A stretch of DNA of 9,314 nt from Chloroflexota bacterium. Lineage in GTDB: Bacteria > Chloroflexota > Dehalococcoidia > JABGRK01. The translations under genes and the position numbers were made by a program. Every line of letters starts with the position of its first letter. Position 1 is the first letter of the stretch. Under the pieces are notes generated by a model. The model had not been told where the DNA came from. It searched no databases and saw only the letters and a program-made list of their open reading frames with translations. Below, piece after piece: positions 1-6,473 of the stretch. The stretch is taken from the NCBI GenBank assembly GCA_030665485.1, contig DAOUZV010000043.1, positions 1 to 9,314 on the forward strand. The letters are read 5' to 3'.

Positions 1-1173
1 AAAATCACCGATTTTACCTGCAAGCAATTGATTGATTGCTTCGCCTGTATCTCATGCGGGCGCTGTCAGGATGCCTGTCCGGCATATGCCAGCGAAAAAC
101 CGCTTAATCCTAAAGAGCTTATACAGGATTTGAATAAACACTTAAGAAAAGTGGCCCCCGGCATATTAAAAGGCGAAGAGGACTCGGTATCACTTGTTGG
201 CCAGGTAATTCAGGAGGAAACCATCTGGTCATGCACCACCTGCCGTGCCTGCATGGAGGTATGCCCGGTTGCCAACGAGCATATGCCCAAGTTAATCGAG
301 TTCAGGCGCAATCTGGTGCTGGAACAGGGTCAGATGCCGGAGACCATCATGGGAGCCTTAAAAAGTGTCGAGCAGAGGGGTCACCCGTGGAGAGGAACCG
401 TTGCTACCAGAACGGACTGGACGGATGGGTTGGATATCAAGCAAGCATCCGACGGCGATTTCGATGTCCTGTTCTGGGTGGGATGCACCAACGCGCTTGA
501 CGACCGCTGTCAGAAAATAGCCATAAGCACGGCCAAACTGCTGACCAGCGCCGGCGTTAACTTCGCCACACTGGGAGAAGAGGAAAGCTGTTGCGGCGAC
601 GTGGCGCGCAGGACAGGTAACGAGTACCTGTTCCAGATGCAGGCCATGCGTAATATAGAAACGCTCAAGAAATACGACGTCAAAAAGATCGTTACCACCT
701 GCCCGCACTGCCTCAATGTTTTCAAATATGAGTACCCGCAGTTCGAGGGCAACTTTGAGGTGATCCATCATACCGAGCTTATAGCCGATTTGATCGCTGC
801 CGGCAAGTTGGCACCATCATCAAACGGAAAACTTATTACGTATCACGACCCCTGTTACCTGGGACGGTTCGGCGATATTTATAAGGAACCGAGACAGGTG
901 CTACAATCAGTTCCCAATGCTGAATATACCGAGATAGACAGCCAGCGCAACAAGAAAAACAGCTTCTGCTGCGGTGGTGGCGGCGGAAGATGCTGGATGG
1001 AAGAAGAGGTTAAAATAAGTCATTTGCGCATGGATGATGCCATAAAATCAGGGGCAGACATACTTGCTGTTGCCTGCCCCTTATGCATGATAATGTTTGA
1101 GGATGCGGTTAAGGCCAAGGGCGCTGATGAGTCCCTGAAAATTATGGACATCGCCGAGATAGTTGCCGGCTAA
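1..1173 (+). CDS. ETF:menaquinone oxidoreductase-type Fe-S protein (FadF/HdrD-like), 5'-truncated
   Basis: The reading frame is open from base 1, so the gene begins outside the window; the TTG at 28 is an internal codon. Seen: two 4Fe-4S ferredoxin motifs of the form CX2CX2CX3CP (bases about 46-78 and 232-264), then two CCG domains. The first CCG domain has Cys at 484, CCG at 589-597 and CPHC at 700-711. The second has Cys at 853, CCGG at 967-978 and CPLC at 1075-1086. This ferredoxin plus double-CCG layout is that of HdrD, GlpC and the FadF/EMO family. In FadF/EMO proteins an N-terminal NarI-like membrane domain precedes the part seen here, and the run KQLIDCFACISCGRC resembles the junction in that family. 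The likely role is passing electrons from reduced ETF (acyl-CoA dehydrogenation) to menaquinone at the membrane. The gene converges with the GYD genes. A glycolate oxidase-type or other HdrD paralogue remains possible. Confidence 0.85.
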   Translation, partial: KITDFTCKQLIDCFACISCGRCQDACPAYASEKPLNPKELIQDLNKHLRKVAPGILKGEEDSVSLVGQVIQEETIWSCTTCRACMEVCPVANEHMPKLIEFRRNLVLEQGQMPETIMGALKSVEQRGHPWRGTVATRTDWTDGLDIKQASDGDFDVLFWVGCTNALDDRCQKIAISTAKLLTSAGVNFATLGEEESCCGDVARRTGNEYLFQMQAMRNIETLKKYDVKKIVTTCPHCLNVFKYEYPQFEGNFEVIHHTELIADLIAAGKLAPSSNGKLITYHDPCYLGRFGDIYKEPRQVLQSVPNAEYTEIDSQRNKKNSFCCGGGGGRCWMEEEVKISHLRMDDAIKSGADILAVACPLCMIMFEDAVKAKGADESLKIMDIAEIVAG

Positions 1174-1205
1174 AGCCAAACCTCAATAATCGAATAGCCG
1201 TTAAA

Positions 1206-1493
1206 CTACCTGCCCATGGCCGCAACAAACTGATCAAGTGTTATGCAGGCCATGGTAGTGCTGGTCATGGTTCCTCTAGCCCCCAAATCCATGGCCACTT
1301 TTACGATAGTCTCATTATCCGGCGCATCGAGAATATTTACGAAATCATACTGGCCCAGAAGTGCATACTGAGCCAGTATCTTGGCTCCCATTTCTTCAAC
1401 TTCTTTATTAACCTGCCTTATCCTTTCAGGATTATGCTGAATTGTTTTTCTTCCTTCGTCCGTCAAGCTTGTAAGCATTACGTAAATAGGCAT
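1206..1493 (-). CDS. GYD domain-containing protein, copy 1
   Basis: This 95-residue protein covers essentially a whole GYD domain, a small ferredoxin-like alpha/beta fold related to the dimeric alpha-beta barrel proteins. Its biochemical function is not established. Seen: N-terminal beta-strand MPIYVMLTSLT, a basic and acidic helix at about residues 20-35, then LLGQYDFVNILDAPDNE (about 45-61), which holds the family GxYD signature. There is no signal peptide or membrane segment. The ATG at 1493 follows a G-rich Shine-Dalgarno (bases 1501-1509, GAGGGGGTG). That site overlaps the stop codon of the upstream GYD gene, with only 14 bp between the two, so the genes are probably translationally coupled. 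The two proteins are about 53% identical by eye, which indicates tandem duplication. It ends 32 bp from the convergent Fe-S gene. Confidence 0.9.
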   Translation of the reverse strand: MPIYVMLTSLTDEGRKTIQHNPERIRQVNKEVEEMGAKILAQYALLGQYDFVNILDAPDNETIVKVAMDLGARGTMTSTTMACITLDQFVAAMGR

Positions 1494-1507
1494 CAGGTAT
1501 CACCCCC

Positions 1508-1807
1508 TCATACATTCTGCTGTGTTTTCATGCTCTCAATGAATGCGTCCACATCAAGTGCGGGCATCGGCATACTGTAGTGGGTTCCCCTTGAACCCTG
1601 GTCGGTAAGAAACCTGTGTACCGTTTCATTGTCGGGCGCTTCAATTACATTGATGAAATCATGAGTCCCAAGCAGAGCATATTGGTGCAGCAGCTTAATG
1701 CCCGTTTTTTCCATCTCCTTATTAACTTCCTTTATCCTCATCGGATTGTCACGAAGGGTCTTTCTGCCTGCATCGGTTAAGGTCGTAAGATTAACATAAA
1801 TTGCCAT
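1508..1807 (-). CDS. GYD domain-containing protein, copy 2
   Basis: This 99-residue protein is a paralogue of the downstream GYD protein. A GTG at 1822 would add five residues (MKGVI). However, those codons contain the AAAGGAG ribosome binding site that lies 5 nt before the ATG at 1807, so I choose the ATG. Seen: MAIYVNLTTLT strand, a helix ending VNKEME, then LLGTHDFINVIEAPDNE. The family GxYD signature reads GTHD here, with His in place of Tyr. The last third (after about residue 70) differs most from copy 1: it has SRGTHYSMPMPALD where copy 1 has ARGTMTSTTMACIT. The domain's function is unknown in general, and roles as a small-ligand binder or stress-associated protein are only guesses. 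It is the first gene after a strong promoter and is probably co-transcribed with copy 1. Confidence 0.9.
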   Translation of the reverse strand: MAIYVNLTTLTDAGRKTLRDNPMRIKEVNKEMEKTGIKLLHQYALLGTHDFINVIEAPDNETVHRFLTDQGSRGTHYSMPMPALDVDAFIESMKTQQNV

Positions 1808-1812
1808 TATGA

Positions 1813-1819
1813 CTCCTTT
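1813..1819 (-). promoter_or_regulatory. Shine-Dalgarno deciding the start of GYD copy 2
   Basis: AAAGGAG lies 5 nt upstream of the ATG at 1807. It sits inside the longer GTG-initiated alternative and supports the shorter 99-residue protein. Confidence 0.75.
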
Positions 1820-1860
1820 CACTCATGCCAGCCGCTTGCCTCTGAAATGAAATCGCCCGA

Positions 1861-1889
1861 ATTATATCAGTATGTGGCATTTCTTTCAA
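1861..1889 (-). promoter_or_regulatory. Near-consensus sigma-70 promoter for the GYD pair
   Basis: On the minus strand, TTGAAA (1889-1884; 5 of 6 to TTGACA) is followed after exactly 17 nt by TATAAT (1866-1861; 6 of 6). A start near 1854 would leave a leader of roughly 45 nt before the ATG at 1807. It lies in the 108-bp gap after the hydratase gene, so the GYD genes can be expressed independently of the catabolic genes upstream. Confidence 0.75.
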
Positions 1890-1915
1890 CTAAAAAGATC
1901 TGGAGGGGAAAATCC

Positions 1916-2674
1916 TTACTTGTTTTGCCAATCAGGGGTTCTTTTTTCTAAGAATGCGGCCAGGCCTTCACTGGCGTCCGCCGTTTTCATAACCTCGTTC
2001 AAGTAAACATCTTCGATTTTGGAAAGCACATCTTTGAAGTCCCGGTCAACGCCCTTGTAGACTGCTTTTTTGGTAAGTTTAAGTACTATGCCGCTCAAAG
2101 AGGATAGTTTGGCAATAAAAGCGTCTGCCTCCTCTTCAAGCTTGTCATCAGCAACTACCTGATTTACCAGGCCTAGGCGATAAGACTCCTGCGCGTCGAT
2201 GACATCACCGGTTAGCAATAGCTCAAGCGCTTTTTTCCTGCCAATCAGTCTGGGGATAATGAACGCAGCAATGGGCGGGAAAACGCCCACTTTTATCTCC
2301 GGCTGGCCCAATTTGGTGTTTTCCGAGGCAATGACCATGTCGCAGAAAACCGCCACCTCGCAGCCACCGCCAAGCACAGAGCCTCTGATCACACCCACGG
2401 TAGGCTGCTCAAGCTCGGCAAGATTATGAAATATCTGGTGAAAAACTCTCACCATCTCATCCACTTTATCTGAGGTATGATCTTTTACATCCACACCCGC
2501 AGAGAAGGTCTTGCCCTTGCCGTTGATAACGACTACGTTGACATCAGAATCACCCTTGACGCTCTCAAGCGCGGTGTTCAGTTCTTTCATAGTAAGTATG
2601 TCAAGCACGTTTACCGGCGGTTTATCGATGGTAATTCTGGCAACACCGTCTTTTTTATCTACGTTAACAGCCAT
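1916..2674 (-). CDS. Enoyl-CoA hydratase/isomerase (crotonase) family protein, dienoyl-CoA hydratase-like
   Basis: This is a 252-residue crotonase-fold enzyme acting on CoA thioesters, most likely adding water to an enoyl- or dienoyl-CoA. A TTG at 2698 would add eight residues. The ATG at 2674 has TGGAG 6 nt upstream, so I prefer it. Seen, numbering from that ATG: FSAGVD (about 57-62) for the first oxyanion-hole strand; GSVLGGGCE with Glu106; and LGQPE with Glu126. The two glutamates correspond to the catalytic pair of rat mitochondrial enoyl-CoA hydratase. The following GVFPP replaces the usual G-x-x-P-G-x-G. The stretch GVDVKDHTSDKVDEM and the GVFPP variant recall proteins annotated as cyclohexa-1,5-diene-1-carbonyl-CoA hydratase (Dch) in anaerobic benzoyl-CoA degradation. 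That resemblance is from memory and does not settle the substrate. Neighbours are two dehydrogenases, the nearer ending 35 bp upstream. Confidence 0.88.
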   Translation of the reverse strand: MAVNVDKKDGVARITIDKPPVNVLDILTMKELNTALESVKGDSDVNVVVINGKGKTFSAGVDVKDHTSDKVDEMVRVFHQIFHNLAELEQPTVGVIRGSVLGGGCEVAVFCDMVIASENTKLGQPEIKVGVFPPIAAFIIPRLIGRKKALELLLTGDVIDAQESYRLGLVNQVVADDKLEEEADAFIAKLSSLSGIVLKLTKKAVYKGVDRDFKDVLSKIEDVYLNEVMKTADASEGLAAFLEKRTPDWQNK

Positions 2675-2680
2675 TTCTAT

Positions 2681-2685
2681 CTCCA
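2681..2685 (-). promoter_or_regulatory. Shine-Dalgarno deciding the start of the hydratase gene
   Basis: TGGAG lies 6 nt upstream of the ATG at 2674. The alternative TTG at 2698 shows no comparable site. Confidence 0.6.
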
Positions 2686-2709
2686 AAGTGTATTTCAAGA
2701 AGGGTTCGA

Positions 2710-3486
2710 CTACATCATTGTGAAGCCGCCGCTGACGCTGATGGTCTGACCCGTAACGTGGCCCGCCCTGTCAGATGCCAAAAACACCGCCATATCGGCC
2801 ACATCCTCGGCCATTCCCAGCTTTCTTAGGGGATAGACCTTGGTAAGCTTTTTCTTGCCCTCGTCGGTGCCATATCCATATTTTTCGATTAGCATAGGCA
2901 GGTCTTCCTCTGTAACCGTCAGCGCGGGGCATATGCAGTTGCAGGTTATACCGGCTGGGCCAAGGTCCTGTGCAAACGACTTGGTCAGCGCTATAAGTGC
3001 ACCCTTTGCGCCGGAGTACACCGGTTGATAGGCATCGCCCATCCTGCCCGCATCGGAGCTGATGATTACAATACGCCCGCTTCTCTGTCCGGTCATCGTC
3101 TCGTTGAGAGCCTTAACAAAATACATGGCACCGTACTGCGCCACCTTTATAGCAGAATCCCACGTATCAACCGGAAGATCCTTCAGCTTCATAATCAGGA
3201 ACGGTGCGGCAGCGCTGTGCACCAGAATATCCACCTTACCAAACTTATCCAGAGTTGCCTTTACCGTGGCCTCAACGTCGGCCAGATTGGTAATGTCTGT
3301 CTTGCAGAATATAGCATCTGCACCGGCAGCCTTACACTCACCTACAACCTTATTGCCACGCTCCTCGTTCCTGCCGACGATAGCGACGTTAACGCCCTCG
3401 GCCGCCAGTTGACGGGCACATACCCTGCCGATTCCAGAGGTGGAACCGGTTACTATAGCAACCTTACCCTTTAAATTCAAATCCAT
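2710..3486 (-). CDS. Short-chain dehydrogenase/reductase (SDR), FabG-like
   Basis: This 258-residue classical SDR is an NAD(P)-dependent dehydrogenase of an alcohol or 3-hydroxyacyl thioester. The ATG at 3486 has AAAGGAG 9 nt upstream. Seen: cofactor motif TGSTSGIG (13-20), Arg39 after the second strand (VGRN, often seen in NADP-preferring members), Ser144 in IISSDAG, and YSGAK with Tyr157 and Lys161. Departures from the family: the NNAG motif reads HSAA (90-93); the position of the structural tetrad Asn appears to be Ala116 (KVAQYGA); and the usual PG after the sixth strand is PA (CICPALTV). It lies 41 bp after the other SDR and 35 bp before the hydratase, in one run. The context suggests a 3-hydroxyacyl-CoA dehydrogenase in a beta-oxidation-like sequence, but SDR substrates cannot be read from sequence alone. 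Confidence 0.88.
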   Translation of the reverse strand: MDLNLKGKVAIVTGSTSGIGRVCARQLAAEGVNVAIVGRNEERGNKVVGECKAAGADAIFCKTDITNLADVEATVKATLDKFGKVDILVHSAAAPFLIMKLKDLPVDTWDSAIKVAQYGAMYFVKALNETMTGQRSGRIVIISSDAGRMGDAYQPVYSGAKGALIALTKSFAQDLGPAGITCNCICPALTVTEEDLPMLIEKYGYGTDEGKKKLTKVYPLRKLGMAEDVADMAVFLASDRAGHVTGQTISVSGGFTMM

Positions 3487-3527
3487 GTTGTAAGACTCCT
3501 TTCAAATACCAGAGGTTAGCTTTTTTA

Positions 3528-4442
3528 TTACTTGGCAGGCTCCGCAGGAGCCGGATTATCCAGATTGTCCGCCAGTGTCTTGGGAACTATGTCACACAGC
3601 TCTTCCTGAGTCCAGATTCCCTCAAGCTTGAATATGCTCTTGATTTGCTCCGGCTCAGAGTACAAGGCGAGCTTGCCACCCATTATATCAAAGATATGGC
3701 CATTTATATTCGCGGCCTTCTCGCTGGCCAAGTATATCACCAGCGGAGCTACCGTTTCAATTTCGGGAGGATTGAGCAACTCTTCCAGCCGCTCCTTGGT
3801 GATAAGGCCGGACTCATACCTTTTATTCATGCCTGCCTCAACCCCGGGATTTACCGTCATCCTTGTTTTGGCGGTGGCCGCAAAGCAGTTACAGGTCACA
3901 CCATACTTACCGACTTCGCGAGCAGTAGCCCTGGTAAGACCGACTACACCAGCCTTGGCAGCACCGTAGTTCACGTGCCCCACAGTACCAATCCATGCTG
4001 AGGAAGTATTGTTGATAATACGACCATAACGCTGCTCCCGCATATATGCAGTAGCGAATCTGGAGCAGTTAAACGCCGTTTTAAGTACAGCGCCCACGCA
4101 CTTGTCCCAATCCTCTTCCGTCATGTTCCACATCATACGCGGAAAATCGGCACCAGCGTTATTGACCAGAATATCGATGCGGCCGTATTTATCAACCGCA
4201 GTATCTATCAGGTTTTTAGCATCATCCCACTTGGCTGCATCACCAAACACGGCAGTGGCCTCGCCGCCCATTTTCTTGATCTCGTCGACTACCGTCTGTG
4301 CGTCTCCGCCCTCGGTTCCAGACCTGCGGTTATTGGTTATAACCTTGGCCCCTTGAGCCGCCATGCCCATAGCTATCGCTTTACCCATACCCTGGCCGGA
4401 GCCGGTTACCACAGCCACTCTATCTTTTAACGCGTCACCCAT
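3528..4442 (-). CDS. Short-chain dehydrogenase/reductase with C-terminal extension
   Basis: This 304-residue SDR is about 45-50 residues longer than the classical family. The ATG at 4442 follows AAGGGAGGGGG. Seen: TGSGQGMG cofactor loop (13-20), NNAG (94-97), TSS (146-148) and YGAAK with Tyr159 and Lys163. The spacing from the second Ser of TSS to Tyr is 11 residues where 13 is usual, so the loop between them looks two residues shorter. The tetrad Asn position appears to be Val119. The usual N-x-x-x-PG after the sixth strand reads NCFAATAKT. Past about residue 255 comes a tail ending in an Ala/Pro-rich segment. It contains YSEPEQIKSIFK and WTQEEL and resembles tails seen in some 17-beta-HSD4-like SDRs. 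The gene is first in the SDR-SDR-hydratase run and is preceded by an inverted repeat and a possible promoter. The likely role is an acyl-CoA or alcohol dehydrogenase; substrate unknown. Confidence 0.87.
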   Translation of the reverse strand: MGDALKDRVAVVTGSGQGMGKAIAMGMAAQGAKVITNNRRSGTEGGDAQTVVDEIKKMGGEATAVFGDAAKWDDAKNLIDTAVDKYGRIDILVNNAGADFPRMMWNMTEEDWDKCVGAVLKTAFNCSRFATAYMREQRYGRIINNTSSAWIGTVGHVNYGAAKAGVVGLTRATAREVGKYGVTCNCFAATAKTRMTVNPGVEAGMNKRYESGLITKERLEELLNPPEIETVAPLVIYLASEKAANINGHIFDIMGGKLALYSEPEQIKSIFKLEGIWTQEELCDIVPKTLADNLDNPAPAEPAK

Positions 4443-4479
4443 AATATATCCCCCTCCCTTTTAACTTTCCACTTAAAAC

Positions 4480-4511
4480 TACAGGATAGCCGTTTTATCA
4501 GCTATCCTGTA
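4480..4511 (-). promoter_or_regulatory. Perfect 11-bp inverted repeat: operator or terminator
   Basis: TACAGGATAGC and GCTATCCTGTA are exact reverse complements separated by 10 nt. On the minus strand the repeat lies 42 nt after the stop of the AOR-family gene and 37 nt before the first SDR gene. Read as RNA it can form an 11-bp hairpin followed by only a short U-run (AGTTTTAAG), so it would be a weak intrinsic terminator for the upstream operon. Read as DNA it sits just downstream of a candidate -10 box, where a dimeric repressor could bind. I cannot decide between the two. Confidence 0.6.
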
Positions 4512-4539
4512 TATTACTATTTTAGCGCCAATTCATCAA
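4511..4539 (-). promoter_or_regulatory. Possible sigma-70 promoter for the SDR-SDR-hydratase genes
   Basis: TTGATG (4539-4534; 4 of 6 to consensus) and TAATAT (4516-4511; 4 of 6) are separated by exactly 17 nt. Transcription would start inside the inverted repeat that follows. The matches are moderate and the region is AT-rich, so chance is possible. Confidence 0.4.
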
Positions 4540-4553
4540 AGTGGTCTTCTAGA

Positions 4554-6461
4554 CTAAAGCATATTCGACGGCTCATTTTCCAAGCCTAAACTCGTAAGAG
4601 TCTCCTTGGTGGGAACGCCATCCTTGTCCCAGCCATGATGCTCATAATACTCATCAAGCATCTTTTGGAACTTCTTTCTGTCTATGGTTATGCCTCGCGC
4701 CGCGGGAACGCCGCCCTTTGTTGGCTCATCATAGTATCTATCGACTATATTATCAAGCTCGCGGGTCAGTCCCTCCCTGATGTTGAACAACCTCTCAATG
4801 TTATAGCAGCGCTCGCCCACATCCCATATCTCTTTGGGAGTCAGTTCAAGACCACAGTTCAAATAGAGCAGCTTGGACCATTCCTCAAAGTTGGGGAAGT
4901 TGGGGCCAAGGAATATGGTGTGGTATTTGCAAATGCCGGTGCAGTCCACCGCCGCATAGCAGGTTTCCTGCCAGCGCACCTGCCACGCTTTGCCCTCATA
5001 ATCCTTCCAGTGCGAGGTCAACGGGCCGTCGTATTTGACCGGCTGGCTGTACACCTCTCTTAATACCGCTTCAGGAAGACCGTACAGGTCGATGGCGGGC
5101 CTGCCCCTCAAGTGGTCAGAGCCTCTCGATGATACCGCGATATTTAGCGCCAGCGCTGGTTGTCCCCTCTCATCGGAGTGCAGATTGCTCATACCCTTAA
5201 CGTGTATCAGATATTTTTCAGAACCTTTGCCTATCTTCTGGGCCGCACGCAGCGGGCCCTCGGCAAGGATATCTCCCAGTCCCTCTCTGAATGCAATTTT
5301 ATGCACCATCTCAATCAACGCCTTCTCGTTGCCAAACTTGAGATCAATCCCATCCGTATCTTCAAGGGTTAAAATGCCCTCTTCATAGAGCTCCATGGCC
5401 CAGGCAATCATGCTGCCCGTCTCCAGAACGTCTATACCGTAGTCGTTAACGAGGTGGTTGCCGGTAAGCAGTGCTTCCATGCTGTCGCAAGCCGGCTCTC
5501 CGCAGAAGGCGCCCTGAGCCGTGTACTCCGGCCCCTCGCCATATACACCCTTATATTCTCCCGAAGGTATCTTGTACCTGCCTCGGCAGTGCACTTGGCA
5601 GCCAAAGCATCCCGCCCAGCCTATTATATGCTCATCAATGGCCTCGGGCTCAATAGCATCGGCATACTCAAACTGGTTGGTTTGGAAGTTGCGGGTTCTC
5701 ACCCCGCCAAAGGAGTTGGTTGTGCCCCAGATGAACGGCGTTCCCAGCTTGCCCTGAGTTATGGAAACCTTGGCGCTCGTAATTGATTTTACCAGCCTCT
5801 GATTATACTCAAGAGCCTCTTCGGGATGGGCTATCTTGACATCCATGGTACCTCTGGCGGCAACACATTTGAGGTTCTTGGAGCCCAGCACCGCTCCCAT
5901 TCCGGTTCGTCCACCGGCGTTCTTGAGCACGGTCATCACATTTGCGTATCTAACCAAGTTCTCACCGCCCTGACCTATAGTCAGTATCTGAATCTCCCTG
6001 TCATTGAGCTCCTGACGAACAAGCTCCTGAGTCTTGTGAACGCCCTGCCCCCAAAGTTTAGAAGCATCGCGGATTTCGATTTCACCATCGTGAATCCACA
6101 GATAAACCGGCTTTTCCGATTTACCCGTAATTACCAGATGGTCAATTCCGGCAAAACGCATCTCAGGCGCGAAGAATCCACCCATGTTGGTGCTGCCGAT
6201 GAATCCGGTAAGCGGTGACTTGGCCGCCACATGGGTTCTTCCTGACGCAGAAGACGGAGTACCGACAAGAATACCAGCACTGATACATGCCACGTTATCC
6301 GGCCCCAGTGGGTCTATACCCGGTTTTATATGGTTGTACAGAACGTACATATCAATCCCGCGGCCACCCAGGTACTTCTTTCTCATAGCAAGCGGAATAG
6401 GCTTGATATCTATCTCGCCCGTGGTTAAATCTACATAGGCTATCTTTCTATCTAAAGGCAT
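4554..6461 (-). CDS. aor: Aldehyde:ferredoxin oxidoreductase family (tungsten pterin enzyme)
   Basis: This 635-residue full-length AOR-family enzyme would oxidise an aldehyde to the acid, or run in reverse, with ferredoxin. It uses a tungsten bis-pterin cofactor and one 4Fe-4S cluster, and is cytoplasmic. Seen: GGRG near residue 32, SASGRTHVAAKSPLTG (71-86) and GRTGMGAVLGSKNLK (184-198) in the pterin-binding domain. The cluster ligands CX2CX3C are Cys285, Cys288 and Cys292, with the fourth in DCTGIC (Asp506 to Cys511), matching the D-x-x-G-x-C of P. furiosus AOR. GPEY (310-313) and SSRGSDH (His450) fall where the catalytic Glu and His of that enzyme lie. BamB, the benzoyl-CoA reductase active-site subunit, belongs to the same superfamily, but this protein looks closer to ordinary AORs. 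The gene starts 12 bp after the zinc-ribbon gene, downstream of the Por subunits, which indicates one operon. The ribosome binding site is weak (AGAGAAG). Substrate unknown. Confidence 0.92.
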   Translation of the reverse strand: MPLDRKIAYVDLTTGEIDIKPIPLAMRKKYLGGRGIDMYVLYNHIKPGIDPLGPDNVACISAGILVGTPSSASGRTHVAAKSPLTGFIGSTNMGGFFAPEMRFAGIDHLVITGKSEKPVYLWIHDGEIEIRDASKLWGQGVHKTQELVRQELNDREIQILTIGQGGENLVRYANVMTVLKNAGGRTGMGAVLGSKNLKCVAARGTMDVKIAHPEEALEYNQRLVKSITSAKVSITQGKLGTPFIWGTTNSFGGVRTRNFQTNQFEYADAIEPEAIDEHIIGWAGCFGCQVHCRGRYKIPSGEYKGVYGEGPEYTAQGAFCGEPACDSMEALLTGNHLVNDYGIDVLETGSMIAWAMELYEEGILTLEDTDGIDLKFGNEKALIEMVHKIAFREGLGDILAEGPLRAAQKIGKGSEKYLIHVKGMSNLHSDERGQPALALNIAVSSRGSDHLRGRPAIDLYGLPEAVLREVYSQPVKYDGPLTSHWKDYEGKAWQVRWQETCYAAVDCTGICKYHTIFLGPNFPNFEEWSKLLYLNCGLELTPKEIWDVGERCYNIERLFNIREGLTRELDNIVDRYYDEPTKGGVPAARGITIDRKKFQKMLDEYYEHHGWDKDGVPTKETLTSLGLENEPSNML

Positions 6462-6473
6462 GGCTTCTCTTTC

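Noticed and set aside
28..30. TTG at 28 as the true start of the Fe-S protein.
   Set aside because: The frame is open to base 1 with codons that match the family (DFTCKQ before the first cluster motif) and there is no ribosome binding site; the gene is truncated by the window edge.
358..771. 137-codon minus-strand open frame within the Fe-S protein gene.
   Set aside because: It lies opposite the CCG-domain coding region and shows no family motifs, so it is a shadow frame.
1890..1915. Possible terminator after the hydratase gene (short palindrome AGATCT followed by TTTTT).
   Set aside because: The stem is only a few base pairs and cannot form a stable hairpin; rho-dependent ending or read-through is as likely.
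2477..4356. Long plus-strand open frames opposite the hydratase and SDR genes.
   Set aside because: They are antisense to well-supported conserved genes, have no recognisable domains and have poor ribosome binding sites.
4554..6461. Calling the AOR-family gene bamB (benzoyl-CoA reductase active-site subunit).
   Set aside because: The cluster region reads GCFGCQVHC, and the GPEY, SSRGSDH and DCTGIC motifs follow ordinary AORs; no other Bam subunit is present in the window.
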